A stretch of DNA of 64,000 bases from Roseivirga sp. BDSF3-8 (GCF_041449215.1 NZ_JBGNFV010000001.1:4543001-4607000), one strand, 5' to 3'; positions 1-9,109 are shown, counted from the stretch's first letter. The notes: generated by a model from the sequence alone, not told the origin. Translations and numbers: made by a program.

Positions 1-117
1 TTCGATCTAGGCAGTAAGTTTCAGATGCGGGGCGTAATCCTTTATAACCTGCTGCACGATTATAAAAGCCCGTATGGTTCGGACTTTCATATCCGTTTGG
101 GCTTCTTTTTCAGATAA
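1..117 (+). CDS. C-terminal fragment of an outer-membrane beta-barrel protein
   Basis: Frame 1 is open from the first base to a TAA at 115-117 and gives 38 residues ending in the aromatic/arginine tail GFFFR. Alternating hydrophobic and polar residues with a terminal phenylalanine cluster are typical of the last strand of an outer-membrane barrel. The gene starts outside the window, so the family cannot be named. It lies just upstream of, and on the same strand as, an ECF sigma factor. Confidence 0.5.
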   Translation, partial: FDLGSKFQMRGVILYNLLHDYKSPYGSDFHIRLGFFFR

Positions 118-283
118 AAGGGCCAAATACTGTTCCTATACAGGATCATTTCTTTTAACGAATTGTCTATTGGAGAAAAGTATACTCCAGGTAGAGTAGG
201 GTGGTCTGTCTCTTTTTACCAGTCGAAAGTTTCTTAACCTTCAGATTTTTAGTATTCTTACAGCAAAGACAATAAGTGGCCCT

Positions 284-814
284 TTGGACGAACACTCACT
301 TATATCCGGCCTGAAAGATAAGGACAAAAAAGCCCTGGCGTATCTGTATGATCACTATGCAGATGCATTGTATGGGGTCATACTCCGTATCACCAGGGAA
401 GAAGACCTTGCTGAAGAAGTTCTGCAGGATGCTTTTATGAGATTCTGGGACCGTATTGGTCAATATGAAAAAGGGAAAGGCACACTATTTACATGGATGA
501 TGGCTATCGCGCGCAATCTGGCCCTTGATAAGTTGCGAGCGAAAGGAATGAAGCTGCGGAGTAAATCCGATTCTTTATCTGATAACGTATATCAGTTAGA
601 TAAGGAAAATTATACCGAAACCAGCACCGATGCAATTGGTCTTGATTCAGCGTTGAAAGAATTAACTGATGATCAGCGCTTCGTCATTGACAAACTCTAC
701 TTCAGAGGATATACCCAATCCGAAGTTGCAAAGGAATACGATATTCCGCTGGGTACGGTAAAAACGCGCTTGAGAGCGGCAATGGTCAGGCTAAAAAAAG
801 TAATAATCCCATGA
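284..814 (+). CDS. ECF-type RNA polymerase sigma-70 factor
   Basis: This 176-aa protein has the two-domain layout of ECF (group 4) sigma factors. Region 2 lies at about residues 15-85 (YDHYADALYG, then DAFMRFW and FTWMMAIARN). Region 4 lies at about 120-175 and has the helix-turn-helix YTQSEVAKEYDIPLGTVKTR. It should direct RNA polymerase to a small regulon controlled by the next gene. The only plausible start in frame is TTG at 284; no ATG precedes it. The stop overlaps the next start (ATGA at 811-814), so the two are translationally coupled. This pairing is the standard sigma/anti-sigma arrangement. The inducing signal cannot be read from the sequence. Confidence 0.9.
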   Translation: MDEHSLISGLKDKDKKALAYLYDHYADALYGVILRITREEDLAEEVLQDAFMRFWDRIGQYEKGKGTLFTWMMAIARNLALDKLRAKGMKLRSKSDSLSDNVYQLDKENYTETSTDAIGLDSALKELTDDQRFVIDKLYFRGYTQSEVAKEYDIPLGTVKTRLRAAMVRLKKVIIP

Positions 815-1659
815 ATGTTCAGGAATGGATAAATAGCGGCATAATCGAAGCCTACGTTCTTGGAGACCTGAGTGTCGAAGAGGCCCGTGAGGTAGAAGCT
901 ATGGCCGAGCGCCACCCTGAAGTAAGGGACGAGATTAAGGCTGCCGGCCAGACCTTCGAACAGCTTGCCCGTAAAACGGCTGTAACTCCCCGCAAGGAGC
1001 TTCGGCATAGCATATTGGAGGCTATTCCTGAAAAGCCATCCACGGATACGTCCGGCTCCGCAACTGCGGGTACCGTTACTCCCACGGAAAAGTCCCGTGA
1101 AACTCCTGTCCATTCTATTTCACGCCGCAGGTCAGATTCTGCCCCGTGGAAGTTTGCACTCGCAGCAAGCGTTGTGCTTTTTATCATTGCCTCCGTTTTC
1201 GCAGCAAATTATCGCGGCCTTTGGAGAGATGCTGAGGAGCGGCTTGAAGATTATATTGTCGAAAATCAACTTGTTAGGCAGGACTACCAGGTGCTTCGCA
1301 GTAATTATGAACAACTGAGAGAGCTTCAGAATGTATATGCAGATCCGGCGTTTAGTCGAATCCCTTTGAATGGGACAGAAGCTTTTCCCTCAACCTACGC
1401 TACAGTATATTGGAACCCGGGATCTGAAGAAGTATATCTGGCCCCGGGCGGCTTGCCACAACCTCAAAAAGGTAAGCAGTACCAGCTATGGGCTATAGTA
1501 GATGGCGAGCCCCGAAGCGCCGGAATGGTAAGTGATCTCAATGGGGTTAATGTGATGCAACAAATTGACGATGCCTCTGCTTTTGCCATTACTCTGGAGC
1601 CGGAAGGAGGCAGCGAGAAGCCTACGCTGGAGGCAATGTATGTGCTGGGTGAAGTTTAA
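811..1659 (+). CDS. Anti-sigma factor, RskA-like, membrane bound
   Basis: This 282-aa protein starts with a short cytoplasmic anti-sigma-like region (about 1-75; WINSGIIEAYVLGDL is typical of zinc-less anti-sigma domains). A Ser/Thr/Pro-rich linker follows, then one transmembrane segment at about 113-133, a charged, probably coiled-coil stretch at about 136-175, and an RskA C-terminal domain (about 190-282; contains QYQLWAIVDG). It should hold the adjacent ECF sigma factor inactive at the membrane. The ATG overlaps the sigma stop codon by four bases. No zinc-binding HxxxCxxC motif is present. Confidence 0.85.
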   Translation: MNVQEWINSGIIEAYVLGDLSVEEAREVEAMAERHPEVRDEIKAAGQTFEQLARKTAVTPRKELRHSILEAIPEKPSTDTSGSATAGTVTPTEKSRETPVHSISRRRSDSAPWKFALAASVVLFIIASVFAANYRGLWRDAEERLEDYIVENQLVRQDYQVLRSNYEQLRELQNVYADPAFSRIPLNGTEAFPSTYATVYWNPGSEEVYLAPGGLPQPQKGKQYQLWAIVDGEPRSAGMVSDLNGVNVMQQIDDASAFAITLEPEGGSEKPTLEAMYVLGEV

Positions 1660-1773
1660 ATTTAAAAAATCTTCATCTTCCTAAATCCAACCTTCTACCT
1701 CCCTTCGTAAGTCTGTTACATCGCCGGAAAGAATACCAGAAAGTTTCCGGCACTAACAAAATTTGACGGACTT

Positions 1774-3009
1774 ATGAGACTTTTTAAAAACCACATTAAC
1801 AAACTACTAAATCCGCTCGCAATGATGTGTTGCGTGCTATTAATCACTACTGCCTGTAGCGATGATGATGACGCCCCTGTAGGGCCTCAGCCTACCGGCG
1901 ATACCGAAATGTTTGTTCTTAACTCAGTTTCCGACCCTGGCATCAGTGGCATGGTTACCTTCACTGAGAATGACGACAATTCTACTACAGTAACTATCGA
2001 TCTGAATGGTACTTCTAATGGTGATATGCATCCTTCACACATTCACTTTAATACAGCTGCCGAAGGCGGTGACATTGCCGTATCGCTTAATAGCGTAAAT
2101 GGAAATACCGGTATGAGTGAGACAGTGGTGACGATGCTGGACAACGGAACCTCTATTAGCTACGATGAGCTCGTATCATTTGATGGTTATATAAACGTTC
2201 ACCTTAGTGCCAGTGACTTGTCTACCCTGGTAGCCCAGGGGGATATCGGTGAAAATGCTCTTACCGGCGAAATGAGGACGTACACGCTTGAAGAAAGAGA
2301 CGTGGAGGGCATTAGCGGTATGGTCACTTTTGCAGAAAGAGCAAATGGATACACGCTGGCTACCATTGAGCTGATGAATACCCCTGCTGACGGAATGCAC
2401 CCTGCACATATTCATATGAATTCTGCCCTGGAGGGAGGCGACATTGCGGTTACGTTTACTCCTGTTGATGGTGCGTCAGGTATGAGTATGACCAACATTG
2501 AAATGACTGATGGCGGAAATGCCCTTACCTACAATGATATCATCATGTATGACGGCTATGTGAATGTTCACCTTAGTGCCAGTGACCTGGGAACAATAGT
2601 AGCCCAGGGTGATATTGGCAGCAATACCTTGACGGGTGAGACAATCGCTTACGCCCTTGGCGAACGTGACGTAGCCGGCGTTAGCGGCATGGTGACCTTT
2701 GCTGAAAGGATGGATGGAACTATCCTGGCGACGATCATGCTTGACGGTACCAGTAACGGTACGCACCCTGCTCACATTCACATGAACTCAGCTGAAGAGG
2801 GCGGGGGCATCGTCGTAACCTTTACTCCTGTAGATGGCGCCAGTGGCGTGAGTATGACCAACATTTCTATGACCGACGGTGGCGATGCATTTGTATACAG
2901 TGATGTTAGTGGCTATGATGGCTATGTAAATGTGCACCTGAGTGCAGAAGACCTTGCCACTTTGGTGGCCCAGGGAAATATAGGCAGCAATGCCAACCCG
3001 ATAAATTAA
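1774..3009 (+). CDS. Lipoprotein with three CHRD domains
   Basis: This 411-aa protein begins with a lipoprotein signal (lipobox ITTAC, Cys near residue 28), then an Asp-rich spacer and three tandem CHRD domains at about 42-160, 172-285 and 293-405. Each repeat has a P(S/A)HIH motif and a YDGY(I/V)NVHLSA motif. CHRD domains were first described in chordin; in bacteria they occur in surface proteins, and the function is unsettled. The repeats are similar enough to suggest internal duplication. It is 114 bp behind the anti-sigma gene on the same strand and may be in its regulon (inference). A strong hairpin terminator follows. Confidence 0.85.
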   Translation: MRLFKNHINKLLNPLAMMCCVLLITTACSDDDDAPVGPQPTGDTEMFVLNSVSDPGISGMVTFTENDDNSTTVTIDLNGTSNGDMHPSHIHFNTAAEGGDIAVSLNSVNGNTGMSETVVTMLDNGTSISYDELVSFDGYINVHLSASDLSTLVAQGDIGENALTGEMRTYTLEERDVEGISGMVTFAERANGYTLATIELMNTPADGMHPAHIHMNSALEGGDIAVTFTPVDGASGMSMTNIEMTDGGNALTYNDIIMYDGYVNVHLSASDLGTIVAQGDIGSNTLTGETIAYALGERDVAGVSGMVTFAERMDGTILATIMLDGTSNGTHPAHIHMNSAEEGGGIVVTFTPVDGASGVSMTNISMTDGGDAFVYSDVSGYDGYVNVHLSAEDLATLVAQGNIGSNANPIN

Positions 3010-3090
3010 TCTCTTAAGTGTTTAACTCTTAAACCTACCTAACACATGTTAGGACTGACACATAATTCCGGTCAATGAGTCCGGAATTTA

Positions 3091-3119
3091 AAAACCCGGT
3101 CGCTATGCGGCCGGGTTTT
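3091..3119. terminator. Bidirectional terminator between CHRD lipoprotein and aminotransferase
   Basis: A perfect 9-bp stem (AAAACCCGG with CCGGGTTTT) extended by CGC/GCG around a TAT loop. A run of T flanks the stem on each strand, and the genes on both sides converge on it. Confidence 0.85.
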
Positions 3120-3124
3120 ATTCC

Positions 3125-4276
3125 TTATAATATACTATCGAGCGCCTCAGTTAACTTTCTTATATCCTCTTGTGAACTGTATAAATAAGGAGATACCCTT
3201 ATTTTATCTTTTCTGTAGCTAACATAAATAGCTTGATCCTGAAGGGTTGCTTTGGCCCGGGCCATGACCTCCTCTGGCAATTGAACGCCAATCATGTGTC
3301 CTACTCTCCGTGATGGCACATGAAAGCCATTTTTTTCAGCCCATTCGACCACCTCATCGGTCAGATGCCTAAGCGTACCCTGAATATTCGGTATACCCCA
3401 TTGCTGTATCTGTTCCAGTGCCTTTCGGGCCATAGCTACATGAATAAAACTACTGTTCTCCCCGAAATCAAACCGGCGTGCACCCTGTTTATAGTCGTCC
3501 TGATAGTCTGTAAGCTTGGTAAAGTCGTCACTGCCTTTGCGCATAAGCCAGTTATATTCTATTGGCTGTCCTTCTTCATGGTATTTAGGATCAGCGTACA
3601 TATAACCAAGCCCATAAGGTCCCAGTAACCATTTATATCCTACCGCTACCATAAAATCAGGCTTGATACGGTCCAGGGGTATAGGATGTGCCCCCAGGCT
3701 CTGACTGGCATCCACTACGAGGGCTGCACCTACCTTCCTGGCCTTTTCACCTATGGCCTCCAGGTCTATAAGGGCTCCATCAGTCCAGTGACAAAAAGGT
3801 ACGCTTACGAGGCCGGTGAAGGCATCAATATGCCGGAGCAAAGCCTCCGTCCAGTTCTCTCCTTCCTCCGCCCGCACAGTTACTATCTTTAAGCCAATGG
3901 CTTTTGTGAGTTCCCTCCATACATATACGTTTGAAGGAAACTGTCCGTCCAGCACCACTATGTTCTGCACCGCCTTGAGGGGTATGTTCTTAGCTGCCAC
4001 TGCCAGGCCATAGCTTACGCTTGGTATCAGGGCCAGGTTATCAGCCGGTGTTTCAAAGAGGCTGGCTGCCTGATCACGCAATGCTTCAACCCCGGTAAAC
4101 CAGTCGTCCTGAGTATATAGCCAGGGGTGCCGCTTTCTGTCTATTTCGTCATGTCCTGCTTCAGCCACCGAATTCAGATTGGGGGACATGGCAGACATAT
4201 TGAGATAGGTAATGTCATCGGCTATATCAAAAAGTGACTTTTGGGAGGGTAGGGGTGATTGGGAGCTTTGGGTCAT
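3125..4276 (-). CDS. Aminotransferase class V-fold PLP enzyme
   Basis: This 383-aa protein has the class V aminotransferase/cysteine-desulfurase fold. The PLP-binding lysine is probably K215 in VGYKWLLGP, the cofactor aspartate D189 in VVDASQSLGAH, and H163 stacks on the ring. No mobile-loop active-site cysteine is evident, so a cysteine desulfurase is less likely than an isopenicillin-epimerase-like or related lyase/aminotransferase. The substrate cannot be named. It is monocistronic and ends at a shared terminator. Confidence 0.85.
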   Translation of the reverse strand: MTQSSQSPLPSQKSLFDIADDITYLNMSAMSPNLNSVAEAGHDEIDRKRHPWLYTQDDWFTGVEALRDQAASLFETPADNLALIPSVSYGLAVAAKNIPLKAVQNIVVLDGQFPSNVYVWRELTKAIGLKIVTVRAEEGENWTEALLRHIDAFTGLVSVPFCHWTDGALIDLEAIGEKARKVGAALVVDASQSLGAHPIPLDRIKPDFMVAVGYKWLLGPYGLGYMYADPKYHEEGQPIEYNWLMRKGSDDFTKLTDYQDDYKQGARRFDFGENSSFIHVAMARKALEQIQQWGIPNIQGTLRHLTDEVVEWAEKNGFHVPSRRVGHMIGVQLPEEVMARAKATLQDQAIYVSYRKDKIRVSPYLYSSQEDIRKLTEALDSIL

Positions 4277-4463
4277 GTGGTCTGGGATATTGTTTTAAGT
4301 GATCAATTTACATCTATCTCTTTTCCAAACTAAGCAAGGGAGTATTTGTGAGTATATTTTTCGGCGCTACCGATAAAACGCTCCCGGCTCCGCTTGTCAG
4401 AACTAGGTTTATATATTGATTTGATATGACTATATTAATAATGAACCTAATAAATGATTAAGC

Positions 4464-4631
4464 ATGGATGTATTATTAAGCCCCTGGGGAATTATTCCCC
4501 TGATGTTGGTCACAACCCTTAGTATTGTTACCGTAAGGCTCTACCTGAAAGTGACCTCATTAATCAATGAAAGAAGGAAAAGAAAAGTAGTAAGCCTATC
4601 GGATAAAGCTTACTATGGAAAAGCATCATAG
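4464..4631 (+). CDS. Small single-span membrane protein, 55 aa
   Basis: An ORF of 55 codons starts at ATG 4464 and ends at TAG 4629-4631. It encodes one hydrophobic segment (about residues 8-28, with the stretch GIIPLMLVTT), followed by a basic cluster (NERRKRKVV) and a short polar tail, so an N-out/C-in single-span protein is likely. A clean terminator hairpin begins seven bases after the stop, which supports a real transcription unit. The function is unknown. Confidence 0.5.
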   Translation: MDVLLSPWGIIPLMLVTTLSIVTVRLYLKVTSLINERRKRKVVSLSDKAYYGKAS

Positions 4632-4637
4632 GGGGAG

Positions 4638-4662
4638 AGCGGCTGTAAAAGCCGCTTTTTTT
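4638..4662 (+). terminator. Rho-independent terminator after the 55-aa membrane protein
   Basis: Stem AGCGGC/GCCGCT with a 7-nt loop followed by seven T. It touches the last codons of the opposite-strand transporter gene. Confidence 0.8.
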
Positions 4663-6109
4663 ATACCAGAAACCAACGAACTATTGTAAGGCCGGCTAAG
4701 GAAAGCACACCTGCTGCAAGCAGATTCAGCCAGATGCCGGTCTTTATCATATCCTTCATTCTGATATGTCCGCTGGCAAAAACGATCGCATTTGGTGGTG
4801 TACTGATGGGCATCATGAAGGCACAACTGGAGGCCAGCGTGGCAGGTACCACAATAAGTAAAGGGTCAATGCCTAACCCACGGCATATACCGATCGCTAC
4901 CGGAACAAATATCGTAATCAGGGCCACGTTGCTCATTACTTCTGTCAGGAATAATACCAGGACCGTCATGAGCGGAACGAGCAGCAGAAGGGAAGTATTC
5001 CCCTGCTGAGCAACAAAATCACCCACCAACTCTATTAATCCTGTCTTCTCCATTGCCTTAGCCAGGCTCATACCACCGCCAAAAAGTATCAGTATTCCCC
5101 AGGGTAGGCGCTGGGTATCCTCCCAGTCCAGTAACCTGTCAAAGCTTTTGAGTTGAGAGGGAACGATGAACATGAGGCTGCCACCAATCATAGCGGTTAC
5201 GTGGTCTGTAAGCAGGTCCTGACCGAAAAGGGCATTTAACTGTTGCTTAAATATCCAGCCTGTGGCTGTTAGTAGAAATATACCGATCACCAGGTATTCT
5301 TCACGGGAAATAGATCCCAGTTCAGCTAATTGCTTGCTTACCAGCTTCCCGCTGCCAGGCACAGCGGTCAGTTTGTTGGGAAATAGTACCCTGGCCATCA
5401 ATAAATAAGTAATGGTGAGCAGCAGCACCCCCACCGGTATGCCCACTGCGAGGTATTCGCCGAATCCAAGCTCATGCTGGGTAAGGGTACGGAGGTACCC
5501 GGCCATCACTACATTGGGTGGGGTACCTATAAGGGTCATGGTACCCCCGATATTTGCCGAATAGGCAATGCTGAGCATGAGTGCCAGGGCAAAGTTTTGC
5601 TGGCTTTTATTTAGTGGAGTATTTTCACCTACCACAAGGCCTACTACAGAGAGAGCTATGGGGAGCATCATCACGGCAGTAGCCGTATTGCTTATCCACA
5701 TGCTCAGGATAGCAGTAGAGATCATGAACCCGAGGATGATTCCGTTTCCACTGGTGCCTGTTAGCCTGAGCAGATTCAGGGCCACACGTTTATGCAGGTT
5801 ATGCTTTTCAAGTGCGAGAGCGATCATAAAACCGCCCATAAACAGAAATATGATAGGACTGGCATATGGAGCGGCCGCCTCTACAACCGGGGAGACCTGG
5901 AGCAAAGGAAGGATAATGATAGGTAGCAGGGCAGTGACCGGTATTGGCGCAGCTTCAGTAATCCACCAGACTACCATCCAGGCGGCCAGGGCGAGCACCG
6001 GAAATACATCAGTAAGATTATTCTGGCCGGACCCTGCCGCAAAAAGTATGATGAAAAACGATAGAGGGCCCATTACAAAGCCCGTTTGCCTGATTGAGGG
6101 TAACTGCAT
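4661..6109 (-). CDS. SLC13/DASS-family sodium:anion (dicarboxylate) symporter
   Basis: This 482-aa, highly hydrophobic protein has about 11-12 membrane spans. It carries the paired substrate motifs of the divalent-anion:Na+ symporters: SNT at residues 140-142 with GTPPNVV near 196 in the first half, and SNV near 393 with STPPNAI near 436 in the second half. The family takes up di/tricarboxylates or sulfate; the exact substrate cannot be told from these motifs. The next gene upstream on this strand, a lipoprotein, is 14 bp away and may be co-transcribed. Confidence 0.9.
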   Translation of the reverse strand: MQLPSIRQTGFVMGPLSFFIILFAAGSGQNNLTDVFPVLALAAWMVVWWITEAAPIPVTALLPIIILPLLQVSPVVEAAAPYASPIIFLFMGGFMIALALEKHNLHKRVALNLLRLTGTSGNGIILGFMISTAILSMWISNTATAVMMLPIALSVVGLVVGENTPLNKSQQNFALALMLSIAYSANIGGTMTLIGTPPNVVMAGYLRTLTQHELGFGEYLAVGIPVGVLLLTITYLLMARVLFPNKLTAVPGSGKLVSKQLAELGSISREEYLVIGIFLLTATGWIFKQQLNALFGQDLLTDHVTAMIGGSLMFIVPSQLKSFDRLLDWEDTQRLPWGILILFGGGMSLAKAMEKTGLIELVGDFVAQQGNTSLLLLVPLMTVLVLFLTEVMSNVALITIFVPVAIGICRGLGIDPLLIVVPATLASSCAFMMPISTPPNAIVFASGHIRMKDMIKTGIWLNLLAAGVLSLAGLTIVRWFLV

Positions 6110-6123
6110 AACAGAAGGCAGAA

Positions 6124-6774
6124 CTAGAGTATCTCTAACGTTTTGATCTGAGGCTCCAGGTCCATGTTATCGTCATTTATTGCAATCATAATCAGTGAAT
6201 TATCCTTTCCTGATACAATGTACTGGGTGTAATAATCTGATTCGCCGTTTGTGATTAATTTATATTTTGCCTTTATGATTTCCTTCTTTTTACTGTGAAG
6301 GTATTTACTGTCTAGTTTTTCGAATTTATCTCCAGTATCGCTCCATTCTCTTTCCAGACTTTGCTCCACCATACCCAGATACCTTCTTCCCATACTTCTG
6401 GATATGTAAATGTACTCTGTTTCAACAAAGATCACGAAGTTAAATATGTTGGCTGTATCAGCATATATCATCTTGTTTCCCAGGCTTCTTATTTCCTGTA
6501 AGCCGCCCTGCTTTATTAGTTTTTCTTCCTCATCCAGGTCACTGGCATTAATTATTTCTGCTATTTCGTCCAGGGTGATATGCGTATAGTGAGCAGGCAT
6601 ATTTATGCTGGCCTGCGAAAAGGGGATAGCAACTTCCCTGTAGGCAAGTGTGTCTTCTGCTGGTGTAGGTGTAGTTGCGGCATCTTTCAGGACTGGGGCT
6701 TCTGAGGACTTTTCAGGGGTTTCCTGACAGGCAAATAAACCTGCCAGTAGTAATATGATGAGTAGCTTTTTCAT
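6124..6774 (-). CDS. Hypothetical lipoprotein
   Basis: A 216-aa protein with a clear lipoprotein signal (KKLLIILLLAG, lipobox LFAC, Cys16) and a Ser/Pro/Thr-rich spacer to about residue 45. A mixed alpha/beta domain follows, with no family I recognise. It lies just upstream of the DASS transporter on the same strand (14-bp gap), so both may be made together. Likely anchored in the inner leaflet of the outer membrane. Confidence 0.7.
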   Translation of the reverse strand: MKKLLIILLLAGLFACQETPEKSSEAPVLKDAATTPTPAEDTLAYREVAIPFSQASINMPAHYTHITLDEIAEIINASDLDEEEKLIKQGGLQEIRSLGNKMIYADTANIFNFVIFVETEYIYISRSMGRRYLGMVEQSLEREWSDTGDKFEKLDSKYLHSKKKEIIKAKYKLITNGESDYYTQYIVSGKDNSLIMIAINDDNMDLEPQIKTLEIL

Positions 6775-6832
6775 GTATTCAAGTTGTAAATTATAGCCTC
6801 AAATATAGGAAAAATCAAAAGAACAAAGATTC

Positions 6833-7219
6833 TTATCCGTTAGAGTGAAGGGCTACGCGGTTTCCTTCTGAGTCTATAAAAATCCCCATGTATCCTATAT
6901 CATCAGCTATAAGTTTCTTTTCCTCTACAATTTTACCCCCTGCATCGGGTACTCTGGCCAGTTCTGTAGCCAGGTTTCCTGACGGTGCAGAGAGATAGAT
7001 TAGGGTGCCATCGTGAGAAGGTTTGTAAAATGCCGGGTGCTTCACTAAGGAACCTGCCGCCCCGGGTTTGCCATATGGTGCATAGGGAAACCAGGCCATA
7101 TCCAGTTCGCCCATTTGATGCCTTTCCATAGACACATCCAGTATTTTTTCGTAAAAGGCTATGGCCCGGACCATATCGGTAACGGGTATCTCAAACCATC
7201 CTGCGATATTCTGTTCCAT
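6833..7219 (-). CDS. VOC (glyoxalase/bleomycin-resistance) family protein
   Basis: This 128-aa protein is one vicinal-oxygen-chelate unit made of two beta-alpha-beta-beta-beta modules. It opens with the typical GWFEIPVTDMVRAIAFYEKIL and closes with GIFIDSEGNRVALHS. Such short single-unit proteins dimerise to form metal sites. A dioxygenase, glyoxalase or resistance role cannot be chosen from sequence alone. Confidence 0.85.
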   Translation of the reverse strand: MEQNIAGWFEIPVTDMVRAIAFYEKILDVSMERHQMGELDMAWFPYAPYGKPGAAGSLVKHPAFYKPSHDGTLIYLSAPSGNLATELARVPDAGGKIVEEKKLIADDIGYMGIFIDSEGNRVALHSNG

Positions 7220-7318
7220 TTTGATTAAGGGGTTTTAGGTGAATTAATCGTTTGGTTAATTTTAGTTAGAAAAAATTTTTCACTTATTTAAAAGTTTGAA
7301 TACCAAATTTATTTCAAG

Positions 7319-7483
7319 ATGAAAAAGAAGATTTCACTAAACGACCTGAAAGTGGCCAGCTTTGTCACTACCGGAAATTTTGACACAATTAAAGGTGGAG
7401 TAACTGATCCCAGACTTTCAAAAGAATGGGATTGCCCTACCGATTATACTACGCGTGAGGATTCCTTCGATGTAGAAGGGTAA
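7319..7483 (+). CDS. Class I lanthipeptide-like (pinensin-type) precursor peptide 1
   Basis: A 54-codon ORF from ATG 7319 to TAA 7481-7483. Residues 1-18 (MKKKISLNDLKVASFVTT) match the leader of the Bacteroidetes class I lanthipeptide family (KKISLxxLxVxSF). A Gly-Gly at 26-27 looks like the leader cleavage site. The 27-residue core has five Thr and three Ser but one cysteine (context WDCPTDY), so at most one thioether ring could form. No LanB, LanC or peptidase-transporter gene lies in the window. A strong terminator follows within 25 bp, so the gene is monocistronic. Confidence 0.72.
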   Translation: MKKKISLNDLKVASFVTTGNFDTIKGGVTDPRLSKEWDCPTDYTTREDSFDVEG

Positions 7484-7507
7484 TCTCTCCCTGTAAGCAT
7501 TATATTA

Positions 7508-7540
7508 AGCCGTCTGCCTACTAGCAGACGGCTTTTTTTC
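7508..7540 (+). terminator. Rho-independent terminator after precursor peptide 1
   Basis: A perfect 10-bp stem (AGCCGTCTGC with GCAGACGGCT), loop CTACTA, then seven T. A second small hairpin (CGCTCCG TTT CGGAGCG, 7540-7556) follows at once. Confidence 0.9.
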
Positions 7541-7690
7541 GCTCCGTTTCGGAGCGGGGTTTCCTGATTCATCAGCTACCGATAGGTGGGTTGCGTGCCT
7601 AACCCCTGGAAGATTAACTATCCGGCTAATGCAGGCTTTGTGCTTAATGCTGACGAAGGTGGTGTCATAACAGAGTAGCGTGCCTCCTTT

Positions 7691-9109
7691 TTAATCTACC
7701 TCAAAATACCCTTTATCGCCACACATTCTTACGATGCGCGGAGAGAATGTCCCTTCTACATTTACCAGGTCCTGCTGGTAATCCATTACCTGGTGTATAT
7801 CCTTATAAGCCATAGGAGCCTCATCAAGACCGGAGCCTATTACTTCTACGCCATGCTGTTCAAGATAAGCAGAAACCTCAGCCTGTAGCAGTGAGTTTTT
7901 TGCCTGTGTTCGGGACATTTGTCTGCCGGCACCATGAGAGGCAGAGTCTATAGATTCAGGTTTGCCTTTGCCGGATACGATAAAACCCGGAGCGGTCATG
8001 GATCCGGGGATAATTCCCAGGATACCTTCACCGGCAGGGGTGGCTCCCTTACGATGAACAATAAGCTCTCTGCCCTGAGCATCGGTTTCTTTCCATGCAA
8101 AATTATGGTGGTTTTCTACCATACGGATGGTTTCTGCCCCTAGAGCAGTGGCAAAGCGGTGATGTACCTGGTGGTGACAGGCAGAAGCATAATCCCCGGC
8201 CAGGGTCATGGCGGCCCAGTATTCCGTACCTTCTGCAGAATTGAGATCCAGCCAGGCCAGGTGCCTGGCCTGGCTTGGTAAAGGACATAACTCTTTCGCC
8301 AGATCTGTGTAATGCTTTGCTATAGAAGCTCCGAGTCCCCTGGAGCCTGAATGGCTCAATAAGGCAAGGTATTCGCCTGGAGCGACCCCGAGCCGGTTAT
8401 TTTGAGAAGAAATAGTGACGGTACCGAACTCCACAAAGTGATTGCCTCCGCCGGACGAGCCAAGCTGAGACCAGGCACGGTCCTTCATCCGTTTCGCAAT
8501 GTCTATTTCTTTAAATTCCTCCCGCTCCATGATCGCATCATCCAGTGGGTGTCTGAACGTGCTCTTACCAAATCTGCTGTTTTGGTTGAGCACCTCTTTC
8601 ATACGATGTGAATCCGAAGCCAGCAGACTGACAGGCAGATCGAACAGGCTCAGGCACATACGGCACCCAATATCTACTCCTACTGCATAAGGAATAACGG
8701 CGTTTTCAGTAGCCAGTACACCGCCAATAGGCAGGCCATAACCTATATGTGCATCTGGCATCAGGGCCCCGGCCCTGGTCACTGGCAGGCGCATGGCAGT
8801 CTCCATCTGGAGAATTGCACCTGGATCAATGCCTTCACTACCAAATACTTCATAGGGCATAGCGGTGTCCAGCAGGGGGGTAGGTTGCTTTTGACGGTGG
8901 GAAATGATCTCATTGGCCACTACCCCCAGCTCTTCATGGGTACGGTAGGGCTCCGGGTTCTGAGCAAGGGATCTCATCGTATCCATGAGGGTTTCCCGGG
9001 GCGTATCCTCCATGGAGGTCTCGATGATCTTCAGGGCTACACTTACGGCCTTGCACTTTGGAAAACCAAGATCAATGAGTGTTTTGCGGGTGATTAAGGG
9101 CTCTTTCAT
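7691..9109 (-). CDS. rtcB: RtcB-family RNA ligase
   Basis: A 472-aa RtcB-like protein. RtcB joins RNA 2',3'-cyclic phosphate or 3'-phosphate ends to 5'-OH ends using GTP and Mn2+. Visible motifs are PDAHIGYGLPIGG, GVDIGCRM (metal Asp and Cys), GGGNHF, SHSGSRGLG, ENHHNFAWKE, HRKGATPAGEG and SHGAGRQMSR, whose histidine probably carries the GMP intermediate. Length and motif order fit an intact enzyme. No archease or RtcA gene is adjacent. It is convergent with the small precursor gene and monocistronic. Confidence 0.93.
   Translation of the reverse strand: MKEPLITRKTLIDLGFPKCKAVSVALKIIETSMEDTPRETLMDTMRSLAQNPEPYRTHEELGVVANEIISHRQKQPTPLLDTAMPYEVFGSEGIDPGAILQMETAMRLPVTRAGALMPDAHIGYGLPIGGVLATENAVIPYAVGVDIGCRMCLSLFDLPVSLLASDSHRMKEVLNQNSRFGKSTFRHPLDDAIMEREEFKEIDIAKRMKDRAWSQLGSSGGGNHFVEFGTVTISSQNNRLGVAPGEYLALLSHSGSRGLGASIAKHYTDLAKELCPLPSQARHLAWLDLNSAEGTEYWAAMTLAGDYASACHHQVHHRFATALGAETIRMVENHHNFAWKETDAQGRELIVHRKGATPAGEGILGIIPGSMTAPGFIVSGKGKPESIDSASHGAGRQMSRTQAKNSLLQAEVSAYLEQHGVEVIGSGLDEAPMAYKDIHQVMDYQQDLVNVEGTFSPRIVRMCGDKGYFEVD

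Noticed and set aside
5568-6146. 192-codon plus-strand frame
   Set aside because: Antisense to the DASS transporter; Arg/Ser/Met-rich product, a normal by-product of a hydrophobic gene.
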